Shown here: piece after piece, positions 57,264 to 64,000 of the stretch
How the letters are laid out: the number at the start of each line of letters is the position of its first letter
How positions within the stretch are numbered: the first letter of the stretch is position 1
IMG/VR virus record: IMGVR_UViG_3300006923_001878
Location: 35,183 to 99,182 of that record
Length of the DNA stretch: 64,000 nt
Origin: a virus
Strand: one strand, 5' to 3'
Notes under the pieces: model-generated
The model's input: only the letters and a program-made list of their open reading frames with translations
What the model was told of the DNA's origin: nothing
Databases searched by the model: none
Translations under genes and position numbers: made by a program

Positions 57264-60065
57264 TTGAGAAATAAAATTATTAATGAATTCAATAATGTAG
57301 ACCGAAAAACTCTTCATGATATTCAAGATCAGTTTACAATCGCTTATGAAATTGAGCTTGAGTCGCAAGACAATATCGGAGAGCCGGGAGAGGAGAGCGG
57401 CAATTACTATATGAACTCAGACCAGATCTATGAACGACTGGCTGAAACATACCATATGGATAACTACATTGATGATATTTATGAATATATTCGCGATAAT
57501 GTATATAATCACAGTGGTGATATTGAAACCTACACTGAGAAACTAGAGGTTATTGCTGCTTTTGAAGCTACAGATCGAAAATCAAACCTTAATAAGAAAA
57601 TTTTTGAAGCCTATAAGCAGTATATGGATTGGAAAAACAATTCTATTGCAGTTAATTTTCTGAGAGACCTTGTTGAGACTTATGATGCAGATGAGTTAGC
57701 GGGAAGGCTAACTCCCGGTTATGAACTTTATGACAATGACGGAGTTGGATTTGTTCCAAAAGGAAACTTATCTTTTGATTTTGAGAAAGGCCTAAAGAAA
57801 GCTGAGGATTACGGCCCTGAGGATGTCGCTAAGGGCATAAAGCCTCTTGAGGAAAATTACTCAGATTTCTTGCATAGGCTTTGGTGTTGTTTTGTTGTTG
57901 ACCTTGAGTTTACAGAGTTTGCAAATAGAGAAGACGAGTTAGATGAGGTGTATGAATATGAGGAATTCTCAGTGTATACAACTCTATCTGTAATGGGCTT
58001 TAAAGAGTTAGCACTTGAGATAAAAAAAGAAGGAAGTAGTCTCTATACAGATCTTCAAGGCTCTTCTGATACAATAAATGAATTTGAGCCTTCTTGGTAT
58101 GCTGATGGTTCTGACTTTCTACTGGAAATCGCACAAGGTATCTTAAGTGGCTTTAAAGATTTAGTTGAAGATCTAGCAGAGACAGAAGAGATCGACAATC
58201 CAGATGCCTGGGTCATTGAAGACTCACAAAGAGGAGGGGGCGAGCCAAAAGAGGTTCTAAGCCAGTATCTTCCAAAATTTATGAGAAGATGGGAAGATGA
58301 ACTTAAATTTGAAGAAGATGGTTCACTTCAGAATGGTATTGAGTTCTCACCAGAAACCTATCTTGAAGGCCTCAAAGAAGCACAAGACTTTCTAAATGAT
58401 TTCTTTGATGATTTTAATTACCAAAGCAACTTTAGATTTTCTAGTAGGACTGGGCTTCATATTAATATTGGCTTAGAAGCGTATGATGGTTCATTTAACT
58501 TAATGAAGGGTCTGTTATTCTTATCAGAACCACGAACAAAAAGCATTGATTCCAATAAGAAATATTATGCATATCAAGGAGCGAAAAGTCGCCTATACTC
58601 ACAATGGGCAAGGGCACTTAGCCCAAAGGTTAGAGAGTTAATCATCAAAGAGTTAGCGATCGGAACTCAAGATCTTGGGCAACGTTTCCGAGAATTAACT
58701 TTTGAGAACGATACAATGCAACATGCCCTGTCCAACTTGGTTCTTAGAGCTAACAGAGAGAACGGAGTTAAGAGCACTGGGTTTAATGTTACTCACACTG
58801 AACACTTTCACTATGTCGAGTTTAGATACCCTGGACACGGGATGGATAAAGACGCGATTTATAATCTAACAGAATATTACTGCTATATCATTAAACTAAT
58901 GACAGACCCTGAATATAAAAAGAAAGAATATATGAAGAAGCTCATTGGTTATATGTCCTTAGCGGAGAGCGAAGCCAGTAGCATAGAGAAAGAGCGTATA
59001 GATGTTATTAAGACTATACCGAAAGGCACTATTCTAAAAACTAATGTTGTCTTAACGAATTCTGACAACATTTTTGAAAGTCTTGACTCTTTTATAAATA
59101 TATATGATGAATATAATGTTTGGTTGAATAGAGGAGGGAACACTCATGACGAAGAAGAGGATGCTCGTAATCTTGTAAACAGCAATATTATAGGTTTAAG
59201 AGGATCGGCTACTAAGTATATTAGGTTTGAAAAGCTTGTTAAAAGTAAAGATAAGACAGTTGTTAAATTTGATAGCTTTACTTTGAAAGATGGGTTTCAA
59301 AAAGAAGAGACTAGTGTGGCTCTCTTTCTAGCAATGTTTTCTGATCAGAGAACACTAGAAGACGCAAAACTCACAAAACCAACAACAAATGAGTTCTTCC
59401 CAGATAAAATTAGATCAAATAAGGAAATGGGTGGGTTTTTATCTAAATTTACTGTTGCTTATAACAATTTGTTTACGACAGAAGAAGGGAGGAGTTTGTT
59501 ATATCTTCCTAGGGATAATCAACCAAAATTATTAAAACTATTAAAAACTCTAAAAGAATTTATTATAAAAAAACTACCATATTCTAAAGTTTATGAAGAT
59601 AATCATATGTCTATGATGAAAAAAATAGAAAGCAATAACTCTTCTTATTATGAGAGGATTACTCTTCAAAACCGTCATGTAGTTTTTCGTAAGAAAGGGA
59701 TAGATAATTTATTAATAAGAGTCTTTCGGCTTTCCTTGCACGTTTTGAATGAATTTACAACTCCGGCTTTTCTTGGAGAAAACAAAAACACGGCATTTCC
59801 TAAGAGAAAATACGCCAAACTTAGAAAAGGAACCACTTCTAAAGACCCAGTAATTCGAACTTTGAATTTTAATGAAGAACTTCAAATTTTAAAAACTGGA
59901 AAATACTTTGCAAAAGTTAAAACAAGTAAGAACGAAATTGGTTATGTTGCCCTCCAGAATCTAAGTAAAAAACCATTAAAAAGAATAAGTAAAAAAGCTC
60001 TAAACAAAGCAGCAAGAGACAATTCTATATCTTCAATCAACCCCACTGCTGGGGCTAGAGGTTAG
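57264..60065 (+). CDS. Large amidoligase-like protein with C-terminal SH3-type domain
   Basis: A 933-residue protein. The amidoligase_2 (glutamine-synthetase/GCS-fold ligase) motif order is visible: AYEIELES (28-34, metal-binding Glu), EEDGSLQNGIEFSPETYLEG (350-369), FSSRTGLHINIG (392-403) and HYVEFRYPGHG (516-526). Known members join amino groups to carboxylates of peptides or proteins using ATP. The C-terminal KYAKLRKGTTSKDPVIRTLN, then YFAKVKTSKNEIGYVALQNL, fits a bacterial SH3 domain, often cell-wall or peptide binding. A long acidic insert lies at 200-350. The start is TTG with AAAGAGG upstream. Substrate unknown. Confidence 0.65.
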   Translation: MRNKIINEFNNVDRKTLHDIQDQFTIAYEIELESQDNIGEPGEESGNYYMNSDQIYERLAETYHMDNYIDDIYEYIRDNVYNHSGDIETYTEKLEVIAAFEATDRKSNLNKKIFEAYKQYMDWKNNSIAVNFLRDLVETYDADELAGRLTPGYELYDNDGVGFVPKGNLSFDFEKGLKKAEDYGPEDVAKGIKPLEENYSDFLHRLWCCFVVDLEFTEFANREDELDEVYEYEEFSVYTTLSVMGFKELALEIKKEGSSLYTDLQGSSDTINEFEPSWYADGSDFLLEIAQGILSGFKDLVEDLAETEEIDNPDAWVIEDSQRGGGEPKEVLSQYLPKFMRRWEDELKFEEDGSLQNGIEFSPETYLEGLKEAQDFLNDFFDDFNYQSNFRFSSRTGLHINIGLEAYDGSFNLMKGLLFLSEPRTKSIDSNKKYYAYQGAKSRLYSQWARALSPKVRELIIKELAIGTQDLGQRFRELTFENDTMQHALSNLVLRANRENGVKSTGFNVTHTEHFHYVEFRYPGHGMDKDAIYNLTEYYCYIIKLMTDPEYKKKEYMKKLIGYMSLAESEASSIEKERIDVIKTIPKGTILKTNVVLTNSDNIFESLDSFINIYDEYNVWLNRGGNTHDEEEDARNLVNSNIIGLRGSATKYIRFEKLVKSKDKTVVKFDSFTLKDGFQKEETSVALFLAMFSDQRTLEDAKLTKPTTNEFFPDKIRSNKEMGGFLSKFTVAYNNLFTTEEGRSLLYLPRDNQPKLLKLLKTLKEFIIKKLPYSKVYEDNHMSMMKKIESNNSSYYERITLQNRHVVFRKKGIDNLLIRVFRLSLHVLNEFTTPAFLGENKNTAFPKRKYAKLRKGTTSKDPVIRTLNFNEELQILKTGKYFAKVKTSKNEIGYVALQNLSKKPLKRISKKALNKAARDNSISSINPTAGARG

Positions 60066-60097
60066 GACTAGGGCAGGAGGAGGACAGGAGGGGGTCC

Positions 60098-60133
60098 ATG
60101 CAGACCTGTAAAAGCCTATACTACGCTCTATAA
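60098..60133 (+). CDS. Possible 11-codon leader peptide
   Basis: ATG 60098 follows a very strong AGGAGGGGG site and encodes MQTCKSLYYAL. Its stop codon falls inside the left arm of the hairpin that follows, so translation would affect that fold, as in attenuators. Too short to be confident. Confidence 0.25.
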   Translation: MQTCKSLYYAL

Positions 60134-60171
60134 TTCCTCTCGTAGGCGAGGGCACCTTTGGAATAAGAGCG
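60124..60171 (+). ncRNA. Candidate structured RNA element (nested hairpins)
   Basis: CGCTCT (60124-60129) pairs with AGAGCG (60166-60171), TTCC with GGAA inside it, and CTCG/CGAG (60139-60150) forms an inner hairpin with TAGG loop. It is the most GC-rich fold of the noncoding region. It does not fold as a tRNA. Role unknown. Confidence 0.4.
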
Positions 60172-60348
60172 CCCTCTGATGAGGTTTCATCAACTAGTTT
60201 TATATAAATTGGATTATAAATAAAAGCAAACTTCTTTAGGGTCTAGAGTTAAGTTTCTTTATTTATTATAGCAAAACTTGTAATTCATAGAACTGAGTAT
60301 AAAAAGTTTGCTCGCCTTCCTTAGAAATTTTCCTAAGATACAATCCTG

Positions 60349-60377
60349 TTGACTTTGATATAAGATTCATATATACT
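60349..60377 (+). promoter_or_regulatory. Sigma-70-type promoter in the noncoding region
   Basis: TTGACT (60349-60354), 17 bases, TATACT (60372-60377); each box is one base off consensus. Expected start near 60384. The RNA would run through the stem-loops at 60404, 60426 and 60537 before the zinc-knuckle gene. Confidence 0.7.
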
Positions 60378-60425
60378 TTAAAACAAGAAAAAGAACTTCT
60401 CTTCTAGAATGTTTCTAGCAGGGAA

Positions 60426-60464
60426 TTTGATTAGTAAATTACATTTCTAAAATTTCTAATCAAA
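60426..60464 (+). ncRNA. Strong stem-loop in promoter-driven untranslated RNA
   Basis: TTTGATTAG (60426-60434) pairs with CTAATCAAA (60456-60464) and AAATT (60436-60440) with AATTT (60451-60455): a 14-bp stem with one bulged T and a 10-base loop. It is transcribed from the promoter at 60349. Confidence 0.5.
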
Positions 60465-60536
60465 CTTAAACTACAACTTGAACAAGTAAGTAAAAACATC
60501 AAGTAGAGTTCTATATAGTGCAGCTTACTTTATCAT

Positions 60537-60574
60537 CTATACAACAGTCAAGTATCAACTAGATGTTTGTATAG
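60537..60574. repeat. Inverted repeat CTATACAA...TTGTATAG
   Basis: A perfect 8-bp repeat (60537-60544 and 60567-60574) separated by 22 bases; AAGTAAG/CTTACTT (60484-60490 and 60524-60530) lies just upstream. Together they add to the folded character of the region. Confidence 0.55.
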
Positions 60575-60719
60575 TGTGTTTAGTTTTAATATTTTGATTA
60601 TATCATGACGTATTAGAAAAGAAAATAGCTTAAGAACAAGCAAAAACAATGAGTTGCATTGCTTGAACAATAATTCTGTTCACGATATGATGAAGCTCAA
60701 CCAAACGAGGAGGGCCATA

Positions 60720-61172
60720 ATGGCTAGTGCGAAAAAGAAGTCAGATCGAAAATGTGGATTTTGTGGAAAACTTGGACACGACAAGAGGACTTGTGTGGAA
60801 AAAAAGAATGCTGACTCTGTAACTAAGGCTTACATCAGCCAAGGCCGTAAAGACTTAAAAGAATACTTCATGAGTATTGGCCTTGGTATTGGTTCGGTTA
60901 TTAGCCGTAGAGTTGTGATCTTTTCTAAAGATCAAACCGCATCTTTTAAAGATATTGTTGCGATCGTAACGCATATCGATCTAAAAGATCTTCTTGTAGA
61001 CAACAATATTGATGTTATTACATATTCAAGACTAGATGATCTCAATTCAACATCATTGTCTGATTTTGGTATCCATTCTAAATATAACGTGAATGGGACT
61101 AAAATAAAAGTAGTCAAGCCGACATCTCAGAAAGAGATTCAGAATATGTTTGATAAAGCCTATAACTTTTAG
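60720..61172 (+). CDS. Zinc-knuckle protein (CCHC)
   Basis: A 150-residue protein from ATG 60720 with GAGGAGG upstream; an in-frame TTG at 60654 is unlikely. RKCGFCGKLGHDKRTC is a perfect CX2CX4HX4C zinc knuckle, a single-strand RNA/DNA-binding motif. A basic linker follows, then a beta-rich domain (GIGSVISRRVVIFSKDQTAS, VDNNIDVITYSRLDD). It is the first gene after the structured region, whose RNA it might bind. It overlaps no other gene; the deaminase follows after 7 bases. Confidence 0.7.
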   Translation: MASAKKKSDRKCGFCGKLGHDKRTCVEKKNADSVTKAYISQGRKDLKEYFMSIGLGIGSVISRRVVIFSKDQTASFKDIVAIVTHIDLKDLLVDNNIDVITYSRLDDLNSTSLSDFGIHSKYNVNGTKIKVVKPTSQKEIQNMFDKAYNF

Positions 61173-61179
61173 GATACAA

Positions 61180-61590
61180 ATGGCAACCTTTGATGAACTT
61201 TCTAAGAAAAAACAAAAATACTTCAACGTAGCGTTGAATGCAGCGAAACTTTCCGATTACGGAAAGTTTCGGCATGGTGCATTGCTTGTTAAAGGTGGTT
61301 CAATTATCAATATTGGCTATAACAACGGTGGACATTCTAAATTTGGCAGCTTTCATCGATGTCTTACACCAGGGGTTGCGACAAACCATGCTGAGATTAG
61401 CACAGTAAAGTGTCTTCCATGAAACGCAACAAAGAAGGCGATTCTCTATGTCGTAAGAATCAATAAAAACGATGAGATGGGCATGTCGAAGCCATGCCCT
61501 ATATGCCACTCAGTTCTTGACAGCCTTGGTATTAAGAAAGTATTTTATAGCACTGGCTCTAATGAGTGGGAGAGTTATGGATTTGGATAG
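61180..61590 (+). pseudogene. dCMP/cytidine-type deaminase interrupted by an in-frame TGA
   Basis: ATG 61180 opens a zinc deaminase. GKFRHGALLVKGGSIINIGY and the zinc/proton-shuttle motif NHAEISTVKCLP are followed by TGA (61420-61422). Without any frame change the sequence goes on NATKKAILYVVRINKN and reaches the second zinc motif KPCPICHSVLDSLG, ending TAG 61588-61590. Both catalytic halves are therefore intact but separated by one stop. It would supply dUMP for ThyX if complete. A nonsense mutation, TGA read-through, or sequencing error (TGG Trp or CGA Arg to TGA) are the options. Confidence 0.8.
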
Positions 61591-61819
61591 TCTTGTAGAT
61601 AGAAAGGAGTTTATTTATATTCTTGATGAAACTTACTATCATATAAAATTAATAGATGAAACTTACTATTATTATTGGCACTTCCAACGCGAATCTCAAC
61701 GTCTAAGTTGCCAGCAGGAAACCCGTGGCTTATTAAAAAGGAAACGATGGTTAGAAGACATGTTTGCCTGTGGATCTAGAAAAGTTTGTCCAAAAATGCC
61801 AATTTATTATGAGGAATAA
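61577..61819 (+). CDS. Hypothetical protein
   Basis: An 80-residue protein from ATG 61577, overlapping the deaminase end by 14 bases. It contains an internal duplication (DETYYHIKLIDETYYYYW) from a repeated GATGAAACTTACTAT, and a CxxCxxKxC-like C-terminus. In-frame upstream codons belong to the deaminase region read in another frame. Function unknown. Confidence 0.5.
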   Translation: MDLDSLVDRKEFIYILDETYYHIKLIDETYYYYWHFQRESQRLSCQQETRGLLKRKRWLEDMFACGSRKVCPKMPIYYEE

Positions 61820-61820
61820 C

Positions 61821-62009
61821 ATGAAGAAGTATGATTTAAAACTAATAAGAACAATTGATGGTCTATTTATCTTGATGACAATTAAAGCGAAGTCCTTTGA
61901 AGAGGCCGCATCTAGATCATATTTAGCAAAATCTAGAGTTCGACAAGAGAATAGACTAAACGGAGTCTTGCAGGATTGGAATATCTGCCATTTAATTGAA
62001 GTAATTTAA
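61821..62009 (+). CDS. Small hypothetical protein
   Basis: A 62-residue protein from ATG 61821 (GAGG upstream), one base after the previous stop. DLKLIRTIDGLFILMTIKAK forms two strands, then a helix. No family recognised. Confidence 0.5.
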   Translation: MKKYDLKLIRTIDGLFILMTIKAKSFEEAASRSYLAKSRVRQENRLNGVLQDWNICHLIEVI

Positions 62010-62033
62010 TAATTGCTACTTTCATGGTATGAT
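62005..62033 (+). promoter_or_regulatory. Extended -10 promoter upstream of the HNH gene
   Basis: TGGTATGAT (62025-62033) is an extended -10 with a TG pair; TTTAAT at 17-base spacing is a weak -35. The 85 bases up to the gene contain an unusually GC-rich patch (CTCGCGGGCGCGC, about 62047) of unknown meaning. Confidence 0.45.
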
Positions 62034-62118
62034 AAACTTGGCAGCCTCGCGGGCGCGCACATTATATAACGCCATTCACGGAGGTTGAACGACTTTCGAA
62101 ATAGCACGGAGAGACAAA

Positions 62119-62640
62119 ATGGATACACTGGTATTGAGCAGTGCTTATCAACCACTTAGAGCAGTTTCTTGGAAGAGAGCTATGGGGCTTATCAGCGCTG
62201 GGAAAGTAGAGGTTGTTAAGCAATACAAAAACAGGCAGATTAGAACTGCACATGAGACAATCAAAATCCCATCTATAATTAGATTTCTTGGTAAAGAAGT
62301 GATAAAACGCTTTCTTCACAAAAAGAAGATTCCCTACTCAAAAGACAATATTTGGATCAGAGATGAGGGCGAATGTCAATACTGTAGTAAAAAGTTAGAA
62401 AGACGTAAGTTTACCCTGGATCACATCTTGCCTATTAGCAAGGGTGGTAAGACTTCTTGGACAAATATTGTTGCATGTTGTCAAGAGTGTAATACTTATA
62501 AGAGAGATATGACTTTGAAGGAATCTAAGATGAAGCTTCGAAAAGAGCCAATTAGGCCTGCTCCATCAAATAAATATTTCAAAGACCCTGCTGCTGGTTT
62601 GAAAGGAAAGAACACGCACTGGACAGACTTTTTATATTAG
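62119..62640 (+). CDS. HNH endonuclease
   Basis: A 173-residue protein. The N-terminal SSAYQPLRAVSWKRAMGLIS and GKVEVVK segment plus the HNH core are typical of stand-alone bacterial/phage HNH proteins: CQYC, then FTLDHILPISKGGKTSWTNI and CQECNTYKRD, with the two CxxC zinc pairs. No intron or interrupted gene is next to it, so it is probably a free-standing nuclease. CGGAGAG upstream. Confidence 0.88.
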   Translation: MDTLVLSSAYQPLRAVSWKRAMGLISAGKVEVVKQYKNRQIRTAHETIKIPSIIRFLGKEVIKRFLHKKKIPYSKDNIWIRDEGECQYCSKKLERRKFTLDHILPISKGGKTSWTNIVACCQECNTYKRDMTLKESKMKLRKEPIRPAPSNKYFKDPAAGLKGKNTHWTDFLY

Positions 62641-62649
62641 GAGTATAAC

Positions 62650-63405
62650 ATGAAGAAGATTTTAGAGAGCTTTAGAAAATATGTTGAGGATAAGAAAAAT
62701 AATGGCTTTGCATCAAAAGTAGATGAGACTGCTGCAAATACAATGTCAGCTATGTCTGTATTTGAAGAGGAAATGCTTGAGGAGGGATTTGAACCAGACT
62801 CAATCGACTATGAAGTTAGCGAGGTTAACGAGCCTGACCCTGAAGTGGCCCAAAGGTTCATAGACTCTTTATACGCGGGTAAGCGAGCAGGGTTCTTATC
62901 TCCCTACTCACTTCAAGAGCTTTCGGCAATGAACCTTTATTTAGTAAAGGGACATAACGCAGGCTTTGCTGTAAAACCCGATGGCGATATTGTCAGTGTT
63001 CATAATAATTCTGAACTCCGTAGACTTGGGAGTGAGTTCATGAGAAAAGCCATCGAAGTTGGTGGTGTGAAGCTAGATCACTTCGATGGCTTTCTCAGTG
63101 GACTGTATCGTAAATATGGCTTTACAGATGTGACTGAGATGTATGAGTGGGATGAGCAATACAAGCCGAAAGCTTGGACTTATTCCGCAGTGGATATTAC
63201 AAACCCAAAAACTTCGGTCTACTCAGAAGCATTTAGCGAATTGACACACCAAGATTCAAAGACTTCACCAGACTTGACCCTTAGTGAAGAATCTACTATA
63301 GTGGTCATCGAAGGCGGCTTGAAGTTCGAGATCGTTCCAAGAAATAAATTTAATCAGTATAAATACGGAAGACCAGATGTGATCTTTCGACAATTAAAAC
63401 AATAA
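62650..63405 (+). CDS. GNAT-acetyltransferase-like phage protein
   Basis: A 251-residue protein. An N-terminal helical part (1-70) leads to GHNAGFAVKPDGDIVSVHNN, then RLGSEFMRKAIEVGGVKLDH and FDGFLSGLYRKYGFTDVTEM. This order (strand, bulge, helix, then 'LD.F...L..lY...GF') is the GNAT fold seen in a common uncharacterised phage family. Acetyl-CoA loop residues are not canonical, so activity is uncertain. TAGGAG upstream; close to the HNH gene. Confidence 0.55.
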   Translation: MKKILESFRKYVEDKKNNGFASKVDETAANTMSAMSVFEEEMLEEGFEPDSIDYEVSEVNEPDPEVAQRFIDSLYAGKRAGFLSPYSLQELSAMNLYLVKGHNAGFAVKPDGDIVSVHNNSELRRLGSEFMRKAIEVGGVKLDHFDGFLSGLYRKYGFTDVTEMYEWDEQYKPKAWTYSAVDITNPKTSVYSEAFSELTHQDSKTSPDLTLSEESTIVVIEGGLKFEIVPRNKFNQYKYGRPDVIFRQLKQ

Positions 63406-63412
63406 GGAAAAT

Positions 63413-63634
63413 ATGAACCTAGCGAGAGTACACACTGCCTGCACAATCGATGCAGAGCAGGTCGTAGCTGTATGGTCTGAAATGTATGCAGATCCAAAAC
63501 TAGATAAAGCAAATTACTTAACCAAGGTTTGCTTTAAAAACGGCTTCGTTCTAACTGTTGCTGGATATGATTCTAAGGACGATGCTGACCAAATGGTCCA
63601 CCTAATCACAGATAAAATGGAGAGTTATGTATAG
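63413..63634 (+). CDS. Small hypothetical protein
   Basis: A 73-residue mixed alpha/beta protein (TKVCFKNGFVLTVAGYDSKD). AAGGAAA upstream; overlaps the next gene by 8 bases. Function unknown. Confidence 0.6.
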   Translation: MNLARVHTACTIDAEQVVAVWSEMYADPKLDKANYLTKVCFKNGFVLTVAGYDSKDDADQMVHLITDKMESYV

Positions 63635-64000
63635 TATAAGTAACGCTAAGTTTACCCCAAGCGGAATGAAAATCCTAGAAGATATGACAGAGATGGATCT
63701 TCCTAGTTTTTTTAGTCAAGTAAAAGGCTCTCAAGAGTTTTACAATAAACATAAAGACATGCTTGAGGCTGGTGGTGTTATTTGTGGTGGCAAACTGCGA
63801 CGTGCTTGGCTTTCAAAGGATATGAATGCCACCAAGGGGAAGCGAAGTTCTCACTCCCCTTGGTGGCAAAAACCCAAAGAATGTGACATCGACATTTATG
63901 TAACAGACGAAGCTGATGTGTATGGAGTTTGTAAGGCTCTTGAGAAAGAAGGCGGAAACTCACTTAAAACAGCGGAAATGGAAAAATCACTTAAAAACGA
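63627..64000 (+). CDS. Nucleotidyltransferase-like protein, truncated by the window end
   Basis: ATG 63627 opens a frame that runs off the window after 124 codons. EAGGVICGGKLRRAW followed by PKECDIDIYVTD has the GG...(D/E)xD spacing of nucleotidyltransferase folds (metal-binding DID). The C-terminal part is missing, so substrate class cannot be judged. GGAGAG lies upstream and it is coupled to the preceding gene. Confidence 0.5.
   Translation, partial: MYSISNAKFTPSGMKILEDMTEMDLPSFFSQVKGSQEFYNKHKDMLEAGGVICGGKLRRAWLSKDMNATKGKRSSHSPWWQKPKECDIDIYVTDEADVYGVCKALEKEGGNSLKTAEMEKSLKN

Larger units (their letters stand above)
60066..60719 (+). other. AT-rich structured noncoding region
   Basis: The only gene-free stretch above 300 bases. 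It starts with a G-rich purine tract (GGAGGAGGACAGGAGGGGG) and holds at least six inverted repeats. These are the 60124-60171 hairpin, AGCAAACTT 60225-60233 with 60304-60312, CTTAG 60320-60337, CTAGAA 60404-60418, the strong stem 60426-60464, and 60537-60574. It also holds a sigma-70-type promoter at 60349. No ORF longer than a few codons with a start and SD. It may encode one or more small RNAs or an origin. Confidence 0.6.

Noticed and set aside
60174-60195. CTGATGAG resembling a hammerhead ribozyme core
   Set aside because: The required GAAA segment and stem arrangement are missing; the sequence only forms a GATGA/TCATC hairpin.
60066-60719. Possible tRNA genes in the noncoding region
   Set aside because: No T-arm GTTCRA-type loop with a matching acceptor stem was found.
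62119-62640. HNH gene as part of an intron or intein
   Set aside because: No neighbouring gene is visibly split around it.

Overview
The window is a 64 kb piece of the genome of a large, AT-rich tailed phage (Caudoviricetes, contractile-tail morphotype) that is distantly T4-like. The evidence is a collinear virion block with recognisable equivalents of T4 gp17, gp20, gp21, gp22, gp23, gp14, gp15, gp18 and gp19, followed by a T4-type replication block with gp32, UvsX, gp41 and an RNase H-like nuclease. Every supported gene is on the + strand. Genes are tightly packed with ATGA/TAATG overlaps and clear Shine-Dalgarno sites. No tRNA, CRISPR array, integrase or insertion sequence was seen. The host cannot be named from the sequence; SD use and TTGAC-N17-TATNAT promoters suggest a bacterium with ordinary sigma-70 signals, and the gene content resembles marine T4-like phages.

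Layout. 1-11.4 kb: terminase, portal, four unassigned proteins, prohead protease, a ribosomal protein S21, scaffold and major capsid protein, closed by a strong terminator. 11.5-28.2 kb: a 783-aa possible cargo protein, neck proteins, sheath, tube and a tube paralogue, a tape-measure chaperone with a likely frameshifted extension, tape measure, and baseplate proteins. 28.3-37.5 kb: replication and recombination (a short family-A DNA polymerase, an FtsZ/tubulin-like protein, gp32, UvsX, a stand-alone capsid-derived fragment, 5'-3' nuclease, gp41 helicase) and a B12-dependent ribonucleotide reductase. 37.5-49.9 kb: a membrane coiled-coil protein, a CBS-less IMPDH/GMPR-family enzyme, GroES-like, ThyX, several small genes, a bacterial-type DNA polymerase III alpha, dUTPase, adenine methylase, a thioredoxin-like protein and a small sigma-region-4-like protein. 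49.9-60 kb: late genes mixed with GroEL, Hsp20, a DnaQ-type exonuclease and a 933-aa amidoligase-like/SH3 protein. 60.07-60.72 kb: a structured noncoding region with a good promoter. 60.7-64 kb: zinc-knuckle protein, a deaminase interrupted by TGA, HNH nuclease, GNAT-like protein and a truncated nucleotidyltransferase-like gene.

How it works together. The phage appears to carry its own C-family replicase and proofreader in place of the usual B-family gp43. It remakes the nucleotide pool through RNR, ThyX, dUTPase, deaminase and the IMPDH-family enzyme, and brings a chaperone set (GroEL, a GroES-like protein and Hsp20). A motif close to ACTATTTATA precedes many virion-type genes and is the likely late signal; it is the reverse complement of the T4 late core. 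Several early-type genes instead carry sigma-70-like promoters whose -10 and ribosome binding site sit in opposite arms of an inverted repeat. The most unusual items are the stand-alone capsid fragment covering the region equivalent to the T4 Gol peptide, the FtsZ/tubulin-like protein, the amidoligase-like protein, the frameshifted tape-measure chaperone, the TGA-interrupted deaminase and the structured intergenic RNA candidate.
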